A stretch of 34,729 nucleotides of DNA, taken from an uncultured Bacteroidota bacterium (GTDB lineage: Bacteria; Bacteroidota; Bacteroidia; Chitinophagales; Chitinophagaceae). Shown in pieces: positions 16,239 through 25,239 of this stretch. The notes below the pieces were generated by a model. It worked only from the letters and a program-made list of their open reading frames with translations, had not been told where the DNA came from and ran no database searches. The stretch spans positions 1 through 34,729 of the forward strand of contig CAIYLW010000001.1 of the NCBI GenBank assembly GCA_903927185.1. The letters run 5' to 3'. The first letter of the stretch is position 1. Each line of letters begins with the position of its first letter. Position numbers and translations under genes: made by a program.

Positions 16239-17885
16239 CAAAGCTTTACAATTACAGGAAACATCGTTGACATTCTCAATAAATCAATTTACGAAGCTAC
16301 TATTGAAGTAGTAGATGGGAAGATCAAAACAATTGCACCAACAGGGAATACCGAAAAGCCAGTCAACAACTTTATTTTACCTGGTTTTGTAGATAGCCAT
16401 GTGCACATTGAAAGCAGTATGCTGATTCCAAGTGAGTTCGCAAGGCTTGCCGTAGTTCATGGAACGGTTGCCACAGTAAGCGATCCGCACGAGATCGCCA
16501 ATGTATGTGGTATGGAAGGAGTTGAATTCATGATCAACAATGGAAATAAAGTTCCTTTCAAATTTAATTTCGGGGCGCCCAGTTGCGTACCTGCCACTAT
16601 TTTTGAAACTGCTGGTGCTGCGCTGAATGCAGAAGACGTAAAGAAACTTTTAGAGAAAGACGAGATCAAATACCTCAGTGAAATGATGAATTTTCCTGGG
16701 GTATTATTCAAAGACCCCGAAGTAATGCAAAAGCTACGTTATGCGCATGCATTGGGTAAACCTATTGATGGGCATGCCCCGGGATTAAGAGGTGAAACTG
16801 CAAAGAATTATATCGAGGCGGGCATTTCCACCGATCATGAATGTTTTACTGCAGAAGAAGCCCTCGACAAACTGGAGTTCGGCATGAAAATTATTATCCG
16901 CGAAGGAAGTGCTGCAAAGAATTTTGAGGCACTCATAGAATTGCTCGAAGATTACCCCAACATGATCTTATTCTGCAGCGATGATAAACATCCAGACAGT
17001 TTAGAAGCTGGCCATATTAACCAACTCTGTGCACGTGCCATTGCAAAAGGCATAGATCTATTCTCTGTACTTAAAGCTGCTTGCATAAATCCTGTTCTAC
17101 ATTATAAACTTGATGTAGGCTTATTATATGAAGGCGATGATGCTGATTTTATTGTGACTGATTCATTAACCGAATTCAAGATCAATAAAACATTTATTAA
17201 AGGCGAGCTTGTTGCAGAAAATGGGAAAAGCTTTATTAAATCTGTTGTTGAAGAACCCATCAATCAATTTGAATGTGAAAAAATTAAAGCAACTGATTTA
17301 AAAATTTCTGTTGGAACTTATCCAACCAGCAATGGAAATATAGCAGTGATAGAGGCACTCGACGGACAACTAATTACCAATAAACTTTGGCTAAGTCCAA
17401 CTATTGAAAATAATCATTTCATTAGCGATCCCTCGAAAGACCAATTAAAAATGGTGGTGGTTAACAGGTATCATCCAGCACCCATCTCTAAATGTTTTAT
17501 CAAAAATTTTGGTTTCAAAAATGGTGCTATTGCCTCTTCTGTGGCACATGATAGTCATAATATAGTGGCAGTAGGAACAGATGATGAATGCCTTGCTCAA
17601 GCTATCAATTTAGTGATTGAAGAAAAGGGTGGGGTAAGTTGTGTAGATGGTGTAAGTGAACTAGTATTGGGTTTGCCAGTTGCCGGCTTAATGAGTGCTA
17701 AAGATGGCTATGAAGTTGCTGCAGCTTATACTGCCATCGATGCCATGGCTAAGAATCTAGGAAGTAATCTGCAAGCGCCTTTCATGACATTGAGCTTTAT
17801 GGCATTGCTAGTTATACCTCATTTAAAATTGAGTGATAAAGGGCTTTTTGACGGAGATAATTTTTCATTTCTGCCTATTAAATAA
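16230..17885 (+). CDS. ade: adenine deaminase
   Basis: Hydrolyses adenine to hypoxanthine and ammonia in purine salvage. The 551-residue amidohydrolase has the N-terminal beta part, then [22 protein letters not shown] (50-71) with metal ligands H57 and H59, [13 protein letters not shown], the substrate loop [28 protein letters not shown], and the C-terminal domain characteristic of the Ade family ([17 protein letters not shown]-like [11 protein letters not shown]). The length is normal. It starts 49 bases from the divergent GH31 gene and ends with no spacer against the convergent anhydro-MurNAc kinase gene. The ATG at 16230 is the only sensible start. Confidence 0.96.
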   Translation: MIQQSFTITGNIVDILNKSIYEATIEVVDGKIKTIAPTGNTEKPVNNFILPGFVDSHVHIESSMLIPSEFARLAVVHGTVATVSDPHEIANVCGMEGVEFMINNGNKVPFKFNFGAPSCVPATIFETAGAALNAEDVKKLLEKDEIKYLSEMMNFPGVLFKDPEVMQKLRYAHALGKPIDGHAPGLRGETAKNYIEAGISTDHECFTAEEALDKLEFGMKIIIREGSAAKNFEALIELLEDYPNMILFCSDDKHPDSLEAGHINQLCARAIAKGIDLFSVLKAACINPVLHYKLDVGLLYEGDDADFIVTDSLTEFKINKTFIKGELVAENGKSFIKSVVEEPINQFECEKIKATDLKISVGTYPTSNGNIAVIEALDGQLITNKLWLSPTIENNHFISDPSKDQLKMVVVNRYHPAPISKCFIKNFGFKNGAIASSVAHDSHNIVAVGTDDECLAQAINLVIEEKGGVSCVDGVSELVLGLPVAGLMSAKDGYEVAAAYTAIDAMAKNLGSNLQAPFMTLSFMALLVIPHLKLSDKGLFDGDNFSFLPIK

Positions 17886-18983
17886 TTAGGCTTCTTGTCC
17901 AATCCAAACAGCACCACCAATACTACTTCTTTTGGCTCCAGTAACACTATGCAAAACGGTGTTTTCTTCACGCCATCTGAGTACTCCTAATAATGCCATA
18001 ATGATGGCTTCTTTAAAATCAACTAATTGTTTATCTGGCACAATCACTTCCACTCCATAACCACTAATTAAAGTGGCGATACGTTTTACCAAAAATGTAT
18101 TATTTGCACCGCCGCCAGTAATTAATAATTTAGAAAGATCTAAAGGTTTCTCTCTATGCAAAAGATTAATGGCATATCCAACTTGCATAGCAATATGTTC
18201 TGTATAAGTTCTCAACGCATCTGGGATAGAAATAAATTGTTTTTTAATCATTGGGTATACCAGATTGGTACCAAAATTATTTGCTAATGATTTGGGATAT
18301 GACTGTTGATAGTATTGTAAATTATTCAGCCCAGTTAAAAGTTCGGTATTAATATTTCCTGATGCACCAATTGCTCCACCCGCATCGTATTCCATTTCCA
18401 ATTCATTACATAACAAATTTAACACCCGATTAGCTGCACAGATATCAAAAGCAATTGGATGTTCTTTTCTATTTGCAGAAATATTTGCAATCCCTCCAAT
18501 ATTTAATAAATAGGCATACTCAACCCATAATAAATTTTCACCCATGGGTACAATTGGTGCACCCTGTCCGCCCAAAGCCATGTCCATGATTCTTAAATCA
18601 CTCACTACATTAATCCCAGTTATTGCAGCAATTGTAGCCCCATCCCCCAATTGTGCAGTCATGCCCAAACTGGGTGTATGAAAACTAGTATGTCCATGGG
18701 AAGCTATCAACTGAACCCGATGATGCAAACTAAATTCCTCAATAAAACGATTCACGGCTTCCCCAATATATTTTCCATAATCACAATGAAGTATTAAATA
18801 TTCATAGGCCGACAAATTAACAGCATTCTTTAAACGATCTGTCCATTCATGGTTATAAGCATAACAGGCAGAAGCATGAATACGGTAATTCCATACTCCT
18901 CCTACTTCTTCCAATTCAGCAAAAACGAGGTCTAAACCGTCTAAACTGCTCCCGCTCATGAGTCCGATTGCGTTATAAAACAT
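17886..18983 (-). CDS. anmK: anhydro-N-acetylmuramic acid kinase
   Basis: Opens and phosphorylates 1,6-anhydro-MurNAc from peptidoglycan turnover to give MurNAc-6-phosphate. It is a cytoplasmic ASKHA-fold kinase with 365 residues from the ATG at 18983. Motifs: the ATP loop IGLMSGSSLDGLD at the N-terminus, ASHGHTSFHTP, AQLGDGATIA, DLRIMDMALGGQGAPIVP with the catalytic Asp, LNIGGIANIS, and the C-terminal TGGGANNTFLV. The frame is open for 13 more codons to 19022, but that adds a polar tail not seen in the family, whose proteins start just before the IGLMSG loop. It shares the 69-base gap with divergent upp and abuts the ade stop. Confidence 0.95.
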   Translation of the reverse strand: MFYNAIGLMSGSSLDGLDLVFAELEEVGGVWNYRIHASACYAYNHEWTDRLKNAVNLSAYEYLILHCDYGKYIGEAVNRFIEEFSLHHRVQLIASHGHTSFHTPSLGMTAQLGDGATIAAITGINVVSDLRIMDMALGGQGAPIVPMGENLLWVEYAYLLNIGGIANISANRKEHPIAFDICAANRVLNLLCNELEMEYDAGGAIGASGNINTELLTGLNNLQYYQQSYPKSLANNFGTNLVYPMIKKQFISIPDALRTYTEHIAMQVGYAINLLHREKPLDLSKLLITGGGANNTFLVKRIATLISGYGVEVIVPDKQLVDFKEAIIMALLGVLRWREENTVLHSVTGAKRSSIGGAVWIGQEA

Positions 18984-18986
18984 AAA

Positions 18987-19018
18987 TTTCCTATTACAGT
19001 GGTTTGATTTTAGTTTTG
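18987..19018 (+). promoter_or_regulatory. promoter for upp
   Basis: TTTC (18987-18990), 20 bases, then TAGTTTTG (19011-19018): the -7 box matches TAnnTTTG fully and the -33 box differs in one base from TTTG. It predicts a start near 19022 and a leader of about 30 bases before the upp ATG at 19053. The -33 box overlaps the N-terminal extension region of the divergent kinase gene. Confidence 0.42.
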
Positions 19019-19052
19019 ACAACTCGAATTTAACTGCAATTATCTAAATGCT

Positions 19053-19706
19053 ATGATAGTAAATCTAAGTGAGCAACATAGCCTGGTTAGTAACTGGGTG
19101 TCTGAATTAAGGGATGTGAATATCCAGGTTGACCGTATGCGTTTCCGCCGAAACTTAGAACGTATTGGTGAAATCGCGGCCTACGAAATCAGTAAAGAAC
19201 TTCCATGGAAAACGGTTGAAATACCCACCCCACTTGGCATTCACGAGAGTAAGGTATTGGAAGAACAGCCCGTGTTGGCTACTATTCTAAGAGCTGGGGT
19301 GCCCTTGCATCATGGCATGATGAATTATTTCGACAAAGCAGACCACGCCTTCATATCTGCTTATAGAAAACACCATCGCGACGGCAGTTTTGAAATCAAT
19401 TTACAGTATTTGAGCAGCCCCACTTTGGAAGACAGGATTGTTATTATCAGCGATCCTATGCTAGCAACAGGGGCATCTTTAGTAAAAACCATTCAATATA
19501 TTAAGAGAGAAGGTAACCCTAAACAAATATTCATCGTATCAGCTATTGCATGTACTGTGGGCATTGAATTTATCCGACGTGAAGCTGGAGCAAATATTAA
19601 AATTTTGTGTGGTGATATTGATGATGAAATAACCGCTAAAGGATACATCGTACCTGGATTAGGAGATGCGGGAGATTTGGCATTTGGAATTAAAGTTCAA
19701 TCCTAA
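19053..19706 (+). CDS. upp: uracil phosphoribosyltransferase
   Basis: Makes UMP from uracil and PRPP in pyrimidine salvage. The 217-residue cytoplasmic enzyme has FRRNLERIGEIAAYEISKEL near the N-terminus, LATILRAGVPLHHGM (75-89), the PRPP loop VIISDPMLATGAS (130-142), and the uracil-binding end YIVPGLGDAGDLAFGI (198-213). All conserved blocks are present. It is read alone from the gap shared with anmK. The PorP/SprF gene begins 93 bases later, with its own leader, so co-transcription is uncertain. Confidence 0.96.
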   Translation: MIVNLSEQHSLVSNWVSELRDVNIQVDRMRFRRNLERIGEIAAYEISKELPWKTVEIPTPLGIHESKVLEEQPVLATILRAGVPLHHGMMNYFDKADHAFISAYRKHHRDGSFEINLQYLSSPTLEDRIVIISDPMLATGASLVKTIQYIKREGNPKQIFIVSAIACTVGIEFIRREAGANIKILCGDIDDEITAKGYIVPGLGDAGDLAFGIKVQS

Positions 19707-19799
19707 GCCGGTTATTTTTAAGAGCAAAAAAGTTAATACAACCTAATTTTCTAAACAAACAGGAGTTATAAATTGCTTTCTCTTAAATTCGATTAAGTG

Positions 19800-20810
19800 A
19801 TGAGTAAATTCAAATTTATTTTTTTAGTTGGATACCTATTTTTGCTGGGGGAAGTCTCGGCACAGGACCCTCATTTCTCACAATTCTTTTCTTCGCCTCT
19901 TACCTTAAACCCTGCTTTTACTGGGAAGTTTGATGGCTCATTAAGGATCATGGGTAACTATCGAAACCAATGGCCAACTATTAATAATGCATTTACAACA
20001 GCAACAGTTGCAGCAGATTTTCATATACTCGAAAAAACTATTTCTTCAAACGATACTTGGGGTGTAGGGTTTGTAGGATATAATGATAATAGCGCTAATG
20101 GTGCTGTGAAATTTAACTACGGATCAGTTTCTACAGCCTATCACAAAGGCTTAGATGAAGAAGGCAATCATCAAATAGGTATTGGATTTCAGGCAACTTA
20201 TGCAAATATGTTGATCAATACTGCTCAATTGAAATTTGAAGATCAATTAACTACTGCAGGCTTTACAGGAGTTACTTCTGAGGTATTTAATAACGCCACT
20301 TTGAAAACAAGTTATCTTGATTTAAATGCAGGATTTCTTTATAACGGGAGTACCAGTGATAAAAATAATTTCTATTTTGGTTTAAGCCTCTATCATATCA
20401 ACCGACCTAAACAAGCATTCACAGGAGCTGTATATAATTTAAACCCACGAGCCACTTTGAGTGCCGGCGGATATTTTCCTGTGAGCCAAACAAGTATTTT
20501 GCATATTAGTGGATTACAAATGTTTCAAGGAGGTGCCAGCGAAACGATGATTGGCGGTGCTTTACAGTTTATAGCAGATCCTACTGCATTTAAACCTACT
20601 AGCGTTTATGCAGGCTCCTGGTTTCGTTTAAATGATGCAATCATTCCTTATTTAGGTTTGGAATATGATGACTTCAGATTAGGGATGAGTTATGATTATA
20701 ACATATCATCTTTAAAAACAGCCTCACTTAATAGAGGTGGCATTGAAATTTCATTGATTTATATCAATCGCCCATCAACTGACAAACCTTTAAACTGCCC
20801 TAAATTTTAA
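19800..20810 (+). CDS. PorP/SprF family type IX secretion outer-membrane protein
   Basis: A 336-residue outer-membrane beta-barrel-like protein of the PorP/SprF family, which helps to present or anchor proteins exported by the type IX secretion system. The signal peptide is MSKFKFIFLVGYLFLLGEVSA, followed by the family signature QDPHFSQFFSSPLTLNPAFTG (22-42) and MGNYRNQWPTI. Repeated amphipathic strands run to the C-terminus, which ends NCPKF. The frame has a GTG directly before the ATG (19797); the ATG at 19800 is preferred. Many Bacteroidota have several PorP-like paralogues, often beside a large adhesin; none is adjacent here, so its client is unknown. It overlaps the convergent gene by four bases. 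Confidence 0.9.
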   Translation: MSKFKFIFLVGYLFLLGEVSAQDPHFSQFFSSPLTLNPAFTGKFDGSLRIMGNYRNQWPTINNAFTTATVAADFHILEKTISSNDTWGVGFVGYNDNSANGAVKFNYGSVSTAYHKGLDEEGNHQIGIGFQATYANMLINTAQLKFEDQLTTAGFTGVTSEVFNNATLKTSYLDLNAGFLYNGSTSDKNNFYFGLSLYHINRPKQAFTGAVYNLNPRATLSAGGYFPVSQTSILHISGLQMFQGGASETMIGGALQFIADPTAFKPTSVYAGSWFRLNDAIIPYLGLEYDDFRLGMSYDYNISSLKTASLNRGGIEISLIYINRPSTDKPLNCPKF

Positions 20811-21760
20811 TGTTTCAAATAAGTACGAAACTCATACCATTGCTCCCCTTTTTTCCATCGATGTAAAAAGCGATACAAATTTTGATTTAGTGTAATCACT
20901 TCATTGTGTTCATTCTCGCTAAAAATAAATAAAGGCTTATTATTTTGAAGTGACTCCATCCGCAACTCTTTTTCTGTTAAAGAATCAATATCAACTTTCA
21001 AAGAATCTTTCAACTGGCTCATGATAAGATTGGTATTTTCAAAAGTGCCTCCATCCTTCGTATAAATTTGAATAAATCGATGTCTCTTACTCTCTGCAAT
21101 CCAATGCAGATAAGCATCATTGCCACCATACATTGCATCAAACAATAAAAGTTCATCAATTTTATTGTATTCAATAATCTTACTAATTACCCGATATGCA
21201 CCACTATGTCCGGCTAGTGTGATACTGCAATCACTGATGCTGTAATACTTGCTTTTGGGTATGATTTTGATTACTTCTAATTGTTTTAAAAGATCATTAA
21301 TAAAAAGGGCAAACATTTCCGGCCTTTCTAATTTACCACCATAACTATCGGGTGCATTTTTGGGTCCTTCAGGAAAAATTAAAATGGCATTTCTACCTGC
21401 TTTCCTAAACTGCTCTGTTAACCCATAAAATATATTCGCAGTATCAATATTATTATTCCAGCCATGAAACCAAACAACTAATTCCAAAGGTTTTTTCGCA
21501 GTAAAGTTTTTAGGTATAAAAACTTTAACAGCACTATCAGCATAATGGTTTTTATAGTCATAATGTTTCCCATCATAATCATGTCCACTTAATCGAGCAG
21601 AATCCGGAAATGCTGCGTATTTAGATTGATAACTAAAATTTATATTAGACCGACTATGATCTATATTAGTAGCGTACTTGATTGTTTCATTTTGCGCAGC
21701 AGTATGTATTACAAAAAAGAAACAAAGATTTAATCCGAGGAGTGATTTGATTAATCGCAT
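20807..21760 (-). CDS. exported alpha/beta-hydrolase-like protein
   Basis: A 317-residue protein with a signal peptide (MRLIKSLLGLNLCFFFVIHTAA, cut before QNE). The fold is suggested by strand-loop motifs: LELVVWFHGWNNNID (oxyanion-loop-like HGW), NAILIFPEGPKNAP, then ITLAGHSGAYRVI with a GHSG nucleophile elbow (Ser candidate), and LLLFDAMYGGNDAY. A late His (NEHNEV) could complete the triad. The elbow reads GHSGA rather than the textbook GxSxG, so activity is not certain. The start at ATG 21760 is chosen over a TTG at 21775, because a promoter match ends three bases upstream of this ATG. The substrate is unknown. Confidence 0.75.
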   Translation of the reverse strand: MRLIKSLLGLNLCFFFVIHTAAQNETIKYATNIDHSRSNINFSYQSKYAAFPDSARLSGHDYDGKHYDYKNHYADSAVKVFIPKNFTAKKPLELVVWFHGWNNNIDTANIFYGLTEQFRKAGRNAILIFPEGPKNAPDSYGGKLERPEMFALFINDLLKQLEVIKIIPKSKYYSISDCSITLAGHSGAYRVISKIIEYNKIDELLLFDAMYGGNDAYLHWIAESKRHRFIQIYTKDGGTFENTNLIMSQLKDSLKVDIDSLTEKELRMESLQNNKPLFIFSENEHNEVITLNQNLYRFLHRWKKGEQWYEFRTYLKH

Positions 21761-21763
21761 ACT

Positions 21764-21793
21764 TAAAATTATCAATTTAATGTTCTATATCAA
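21764..21793 (-). promoter_or_regulatory. promoter directly abutting the exported hydrolase start
   Basis: On the minus strand TTG (21793-21791), a 19-base spacer and TAATTTTA (21771-21764) match the Bacteroidota pattern except for the last base of the -7 box. The box ends three bases before the ATG at 21760, so a transcript from it would be leaderless or nearly so. Confidence 0.42.
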
Positions 21794-21850
21794 TATGCCA
21801 GTTACCCGTAAGTTAAATTTAATCAATTAACTTAGTATAAATTTCCCCCC

Positions 21851-22615
21851 GTGCTGAAAGACATCATTATTGCCATTCAAGCTTATTTTCAGGCTCATCG
21901 CTTTATAAAAAAGCATAAGCTTTGGAAATGGATTATTATTCCGGGTATACTATATTCCATACTTTTTGTATTTGGGATGTATTATTTCATGCATACTTCT
22001 AGTCAGTTTATCGAATGGCTAAGTTTAAAAACAGGATTAAAAAATTGGCTTGATACACTTAGTAATAGTTTCTTAGGATTTATTTTTACTATGGGTAGTT
22101 TGCTGCTATGGCTGATCCTTTTATTATTCTATTTCTCACTTTTCAAATATCTTTTTCTGATAATCGGTTCCCCTCTTTTTGCTTATTTAAGTGAAAAGAC
22201 GGAAGCAATCATAGAAGGAAATGATATCCCTTTTAATTTTAAACAGTTATTAAAAGATATTATTCGAGGTATTAAACTGTCAGTAAGAAATAGTCTCTGG
22301 CAAACTGTTTATACTCTATCCATTTTGCTATTAAGTTTAATTCCCATTCTAGGCTGGTTAACTCCTGTCTTAGCTATATTAATTGAATGTTATTATTATG
22401 GTTTTTCCATGCTCGATTATAGTATGGAACGACATAAAAAATCACCTGCCGAAAGTATTTATTATGTAAGCAGTCATAAAGGGCTGGCTATCGGTAATGG
22501 ACTAGTTTTTTATTTACTACATTTTTTACCCATCATAGGTTGGGTGCTTGCTCCCGCTTACGCAGTAGTTGCAGCCACATTAAGCATGTATCCGTTAAAG
22601 CAATCCGAGAAATAA
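21851..22615 (+). CDS. EI24 domain integral membrane protein
   Basis: A 254-residue inner-membrane protein of the EI24/CysZ-like family. A polar N-terminal helix (LKDIIIAIQAYFQAHRFIKK) leads into membrane segments at about 25-46 (KWIIIPGILYSILFVFG), 72-112 (two spans, with LFLIIGSPLFAYLSEKTE after them), 150-180 (TVYTLSILLLSLIPILGWLTPVLA) and 210-245 (a pair of spans). SPLFAYLSEKTE is the family hallmark. The start is GTG at 21851, as no ATG fits ahead of the conserved first helix. The next gene starts one base after its stop, so the two are surely co-transcribed. Characterised CysZ proteins carry sulfate, but this branch has not been shown to do so. Confidence 0.82.
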   Translation: MLKDIIIAIQAYFQAHRFIKKHKLWKWIIIPGILYSILFVFGMYYFMHTSSQFIEWLSLKTGLKNWLDTLSNSFLGFIFTMGSLLLWLILLLFYFSLFKYLFLIIGSPLFAYLSEKTEAIIEGNDIPFNFKQLLKDIIRGIKLSVRNSLWQTVYTLSILLLSLIPILGWLTPVLAILIECYYYGFSMLDYSMERHKKSPAESIYYVSSHKGLAIGNGLVFYLLHFLPIIGWVLAPAYAVVAATLSMYPLKQSEK

Positions 22616-22616
22616 A

Positions 22617-23321
22617 ATGGCAATAGGCAAAGTTTATTTAATTCCCACAGTGCTTTATGAAGAGAGCTTGGAAACTATTCCAACTTATATTCTAGATGCC
22701 ATCAAAGATTGTCAGGTATTCTTTGTTGAAAACGAAAAAACTACTCGACGTTTCTTTAAAAAACTTTGGAAAGAAATGGTGATCGATGATTATACTTGGT
22801 TTGCTATACACAAAGCAGAAGAAGCAGTTAAGCAAGAATTTTTACAACAACTTAAATCAGGAAAAAATATAGGCATCGTAAGTGAAGCGGGTTGCCCGGG
22901 TGTGGCTGACCCCGGTCAGCACTTAGTATCCGCTGCCCAACAAGCTGGCATTCAAATTAAACCACTTGTTGGTCCAAGTTCTATATTGCTAGCACTCATG
23001 GCAAGTGGGATGAATGGTCAGTGTTTTCAATTTCATGGATACTTGCCTATCGATTCATTGGAACGCAAAAACAAAATAAAGGATTTAGAAACCGATTCTA
23101 TCAGAAGAAATTGTACGCAAATTTTTATCGAAACTCCGTATCGAAATAATTCATTGATAAAAGATATTCTCGCTCAATGTAAAGAAACAACTTTGTTCTG
23201 CATGGCAGTTGATATAACAGGGCCCACTGAATCTATTCAAACAAAAACAGTTCGTAACTGGAATCAGCAGATTCCTGATATTCATAAACGTTTAGCGATA
23301 TTTCTATTGCACGCAGAATAA
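22617..23321 (+). CDS. RsmI-like tetrapyrrole-methylase-family SAM methyltransferase
   Basis: A 234-residue cytoplasmic methyltransferase of the tetrapyrrole methylase fold, close to RsmI (16S rRNA C1402 2'-O-methyltransferase) but divergent. The SAM-binding motif GIVSEAGCPGVADPG (86-100) replaces the LISDAGTPGISDPG of true RsmI. VGPSSILLALMASG (118-131) is the second family motif, followed by FHGYLP and IFIETPYRNN. The C-terminal extension of RsmI is absent. Bacteroidota often carry such a paralogue besides a canonical RsmI. Its substrate is unknown. It starts one base after the EI24 gene. Confidence 0.85.
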   Translation: MAIGKVYLIPTVLYEESLETIPTYILDAIKDCQVFFVENEKTTRRFFKKLWKEMVIDDYTWFAIHKAEEAVKQEFLQQLKSGKNIGIVSEAGCPGVADPGQHLVSAAQQAGIQIKPLVGPSSILLALMASGMNGQCFQFHGYLPIDSLERKNKIKDLETDSIRRNCTQIFIETPYRNNSLIKDILAQCKETTLFCMAVDITGPTESIQTKTVRNWNQQIPDIHKRLAIFLLHAE

Positions 23322-23336
23322 ATAAATAAGTTTCTT

Positions 23337-23723
23337 TTATTTGGGTTTTATTTCCATTTGAATATTTGCGCCTTGTACATTATAAATACTGTCCACGATA
23401 TAACTTTCATTTCCACGCCAGGGCAGGCTGCCGAAATATCTTTTATAATGAAGCTCCACTTCTTTCCCGGCATTTTCAAATAGAGATTTCGAAACAGATT
23501 CTTTTGTTACACTAAATTCAAAATAGTTGCTTTCTACATTCGCTTTAAATCCACTTTGAATTATTTTTCCTTCATAGGTTTTAAAAATGATTCCTTTCAG
23601 TTGAAAAGTGTTTAACTGCCCGGCTTTTGTGCCTTCTGCATATACAAAATAATATCGCCAGTAGAAAAACCCAATCAACCCAACAATAACAACAATTAAG
23701 AAACCCCATAGTATCTTTTTCAT
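23337..23723 (-). CDS. small membrane-anchored protein of unknown function
   Basis: A 128-residue protein. The first 25 residues (MKKILWGFLIVVIVGLIGFF) are a single membrane anchor or uncleaved signal. The rest is a small beta-rich periplasmic domain with GTKAGQLNTFQLKGIIFKTYEGKII, NYFEFSV and VELHYKRYFGSLPWRGNESYIVDSI, a barrel-like arrangement. Related short Bacteroidota proteins are, as I recall, sometimes labelled 6-phosphogluconate dehydrogenase; nothing here supports that, as there is no nucleotide-binding fold. It lies 9 bases downstream of the M28 peptidase gene on the same strand, so they probably share a transcript. Confidence 0.78.
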   Translation of the reverse strand: MKKILWGFLIVVIVGLIGFFYWRYYFVYAEGTKAGQLNTFQLKGIIFKTYEGKIIQSGFKANVESNYFEFSVTKESVSKSLFENAGKEVELHYKRYFGSLPWRGNESYIVDSIYNVQGANIQMEIKPK

Positions 23724-23732
23724 AAATCTATT

Positions 23733-25097
23733 TTAAAGTCCTCTTTGATCAATTAGATAAATTAAGCCTGTTATATTAACAGCTCCCAAAAGTAACTCAC
23801 GCTTATTCACGTTTTCGAAAACGTCGCTTCTTGCATGGTGGATATCAAAATATCGTTGAGGGTCTGGAATAATTCCAGACATAGGTGTGCCAAATGTGGA
23901 AGCCAATGGACCAATATCAGCACCACCTCCTTCATCAATCATTCTATCCGTTCCGTATGGCCTTAATAAAGGCAACCAACTTTGAACTTTTGCAAGCTTT
24001 GATTTATCCTTAAATGAAAAACCAAAACCTCTTGGAGTAAATCCACCTTCGTCGCTTTCTAACGCAAAAATGTGTTTCTCTTTATTTTCTTTCGCTTTTT
24101 CTGCATACTTCAATCCACCTCTTAACCCGTTTTCTTCATTGGCAAATAACACAAAATGAATGGTGTGTTTTGGACGGTACCCTAAAGCTTTCATAGCTCT
24201 CAGAACCTCAATAGTGTGAACAATACCAGCACCATCATCATGTGCACCTTCATTTACATCCCAACTATCCAAGTGTCCGCCAATGGTGATGATTTCATCA
24301 GGAAATTCAGATCCTTTTAAAACTCCTATAATATTATGTCCAATAGTATCGGGTAGTAATTTTCCATTTGTTTGTAAAGAAACTTTGAAACCAGTTTTAA
24401 TACTCCACAAATAATCAGCGTCTCTCGGACCAACAGCCACAGCAGGAATCTTAGGTAAACTGTCGGTATATGCCATTGCCCCAGTATGAGGATCATTCGC
24501 TGTAGATTCAGTTAAAGAACGAATCATCACAGCAACTGCACCATATTTTGCAGCTCTGCTTGGCCCAGACCTTCTATAAATTCCAACCTGACCATAAGAA
24601 ACAAAAGGCATTACATTAGTAGGATTGAAGCCATAATTGTAGTACACAATTTTCCCTTTTACTTCGTCTTTTCTTCTTTCTAATTCTGCAAAGTCAGCTA
24701 CCATTAAAACTTCTGCGGTAATTGTTTTTCCATTACTACCCATCGAATTCCCAAGCGCTAACACATCCAAAGCACGGGTTGTTCTCTTTTTATCAATTTC
24801 TGTGATAACTGCTTTGTCCTTCCCGCCCCTCACCCAATGGGGCAACATACATTCTTGCAATATCACTTCGTCAGCACCAGCATGCTCTAATGCCGCCTTT
24901 CCCCAAAGTTCTGCTTTAGCAAACTGAGGAGAACCAGCAAGTCTGCCTCCCACCTGTTTGGTTAACTGATAAAGCAAGTCGTATGCGGTACCATTTTTTA
25001 AGATTTCATCCGAAAACTTTTTAATCATCACAGAATCTTTGTCCTGAGCAAGTGCCAAAAGGGGCAATAGGGCTATTATTGCAATCAATCTTTTCAT
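23733..25097 (-). CDS. exported M28 family metallopeptidase
   Basis: A two-zinc aminopeptidase/carboxypeptidase of 454 residues with a signal peptide (MKRLIAIIALLPLLALA). An inserted PA-like domain (about 110-235) precedes the second half of the catalytic domain. Zinc and catalytic residues are in order: H275 in GGHLDSWD, D287 in HDDGAG, E321/E322 in NEENG, D349 in ESDEGG, and the C-terminal His in DIHHARSD. The layout resembles the plasma glutamate carboxypeptidase (PGCP) branch, which cleaves dipeptides and short peptides. It stands divergently from bshA and has a promoter match at 25117-25146. Cleavage specificity cannot be read. Confidence 0.92.
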   Translation of the reverse strand: MKRLIAIIALLPLLALAQDKDSVMIKKFSDEILKNGTAYDLLYQLTKQVGGRLAGSPQFAKAELWGKAALEHAGADEVILQECMLPHWVRGGKDKAVITEIDKKRTTRALDVLALGNSMGSNGKTITAEVLMVADFAELERRKDEVKGKIVYYNYGFNPTNVMPFVSYGQVGIYRRSGPSRAAKYGAVAVMIRSLTESTANDPHTGAMAYTDSLPKIPAVAVGPRDADYLWSIKTGFKVSLQTNGKLLPDTIGHNIIGVLKGSEFPDEIITIGGHLDSWDVNEGAHDDGAGIVHTIEVLRAMKALGYRPKHTIHFVLFANEENGLRGGLKYAEKAKENKEKHIFALESDEGGFTPRGFGFSFKDKSKLAKVQSWLPLLRPYGTDRMIDEGGGADIGPLASTFGTPMSGIIPDPQRYFDIHHARSDVFENVNKRELLLGAVNITGLIYLIDQRGL

Positions 25098-25116
25098 CAG
25101 CGTTTTTGTTTAGTGA

Positions 25117-25146
25117 TAAAGTTAACCAATTGTTGTGTTTGAACAA
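25117..25146 (-). promoter_or_regulatory. promoter for the M28 peptidase gene
   Basis: On the minus strand TTG (25146-25144), a 19-base spacer and TAACTTTA (25124-25117) match the Bacteroidota pattern except the final -7 base. It predicts a start near 25112 and a leader of about 15 bases. A separate palindrome, GGCAAATTGCC (25206-25216), lies 24 bases before the divergent bshA start and might be an operator; that is only a possibility. Confidence 0.4.
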
Positions 25147-25239
25147 TATAGTACAAACAGCGTTTTATAAACGAATAATTAATTGTTACTTGCATAAGAT
25201 TTTAAGGCAAATTGCCTGATACAGTAAAAACTACGAAAC

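Noticed and set aside
18984..19022. 13-residue N-terminal extension of the anhydro-MurNAc kinase
   Set aside because: Family proteins begin a few residues before the IGLMSG loop; the ATG at 18983 gives exactly that.
23337..23723. 6-phosphogluconate dehydrogenase label for the small anchored protein
   Set aside because: The protein has 128 residues with one membrane segment and a small beta domain; there is no dinucleotide-binding motif.
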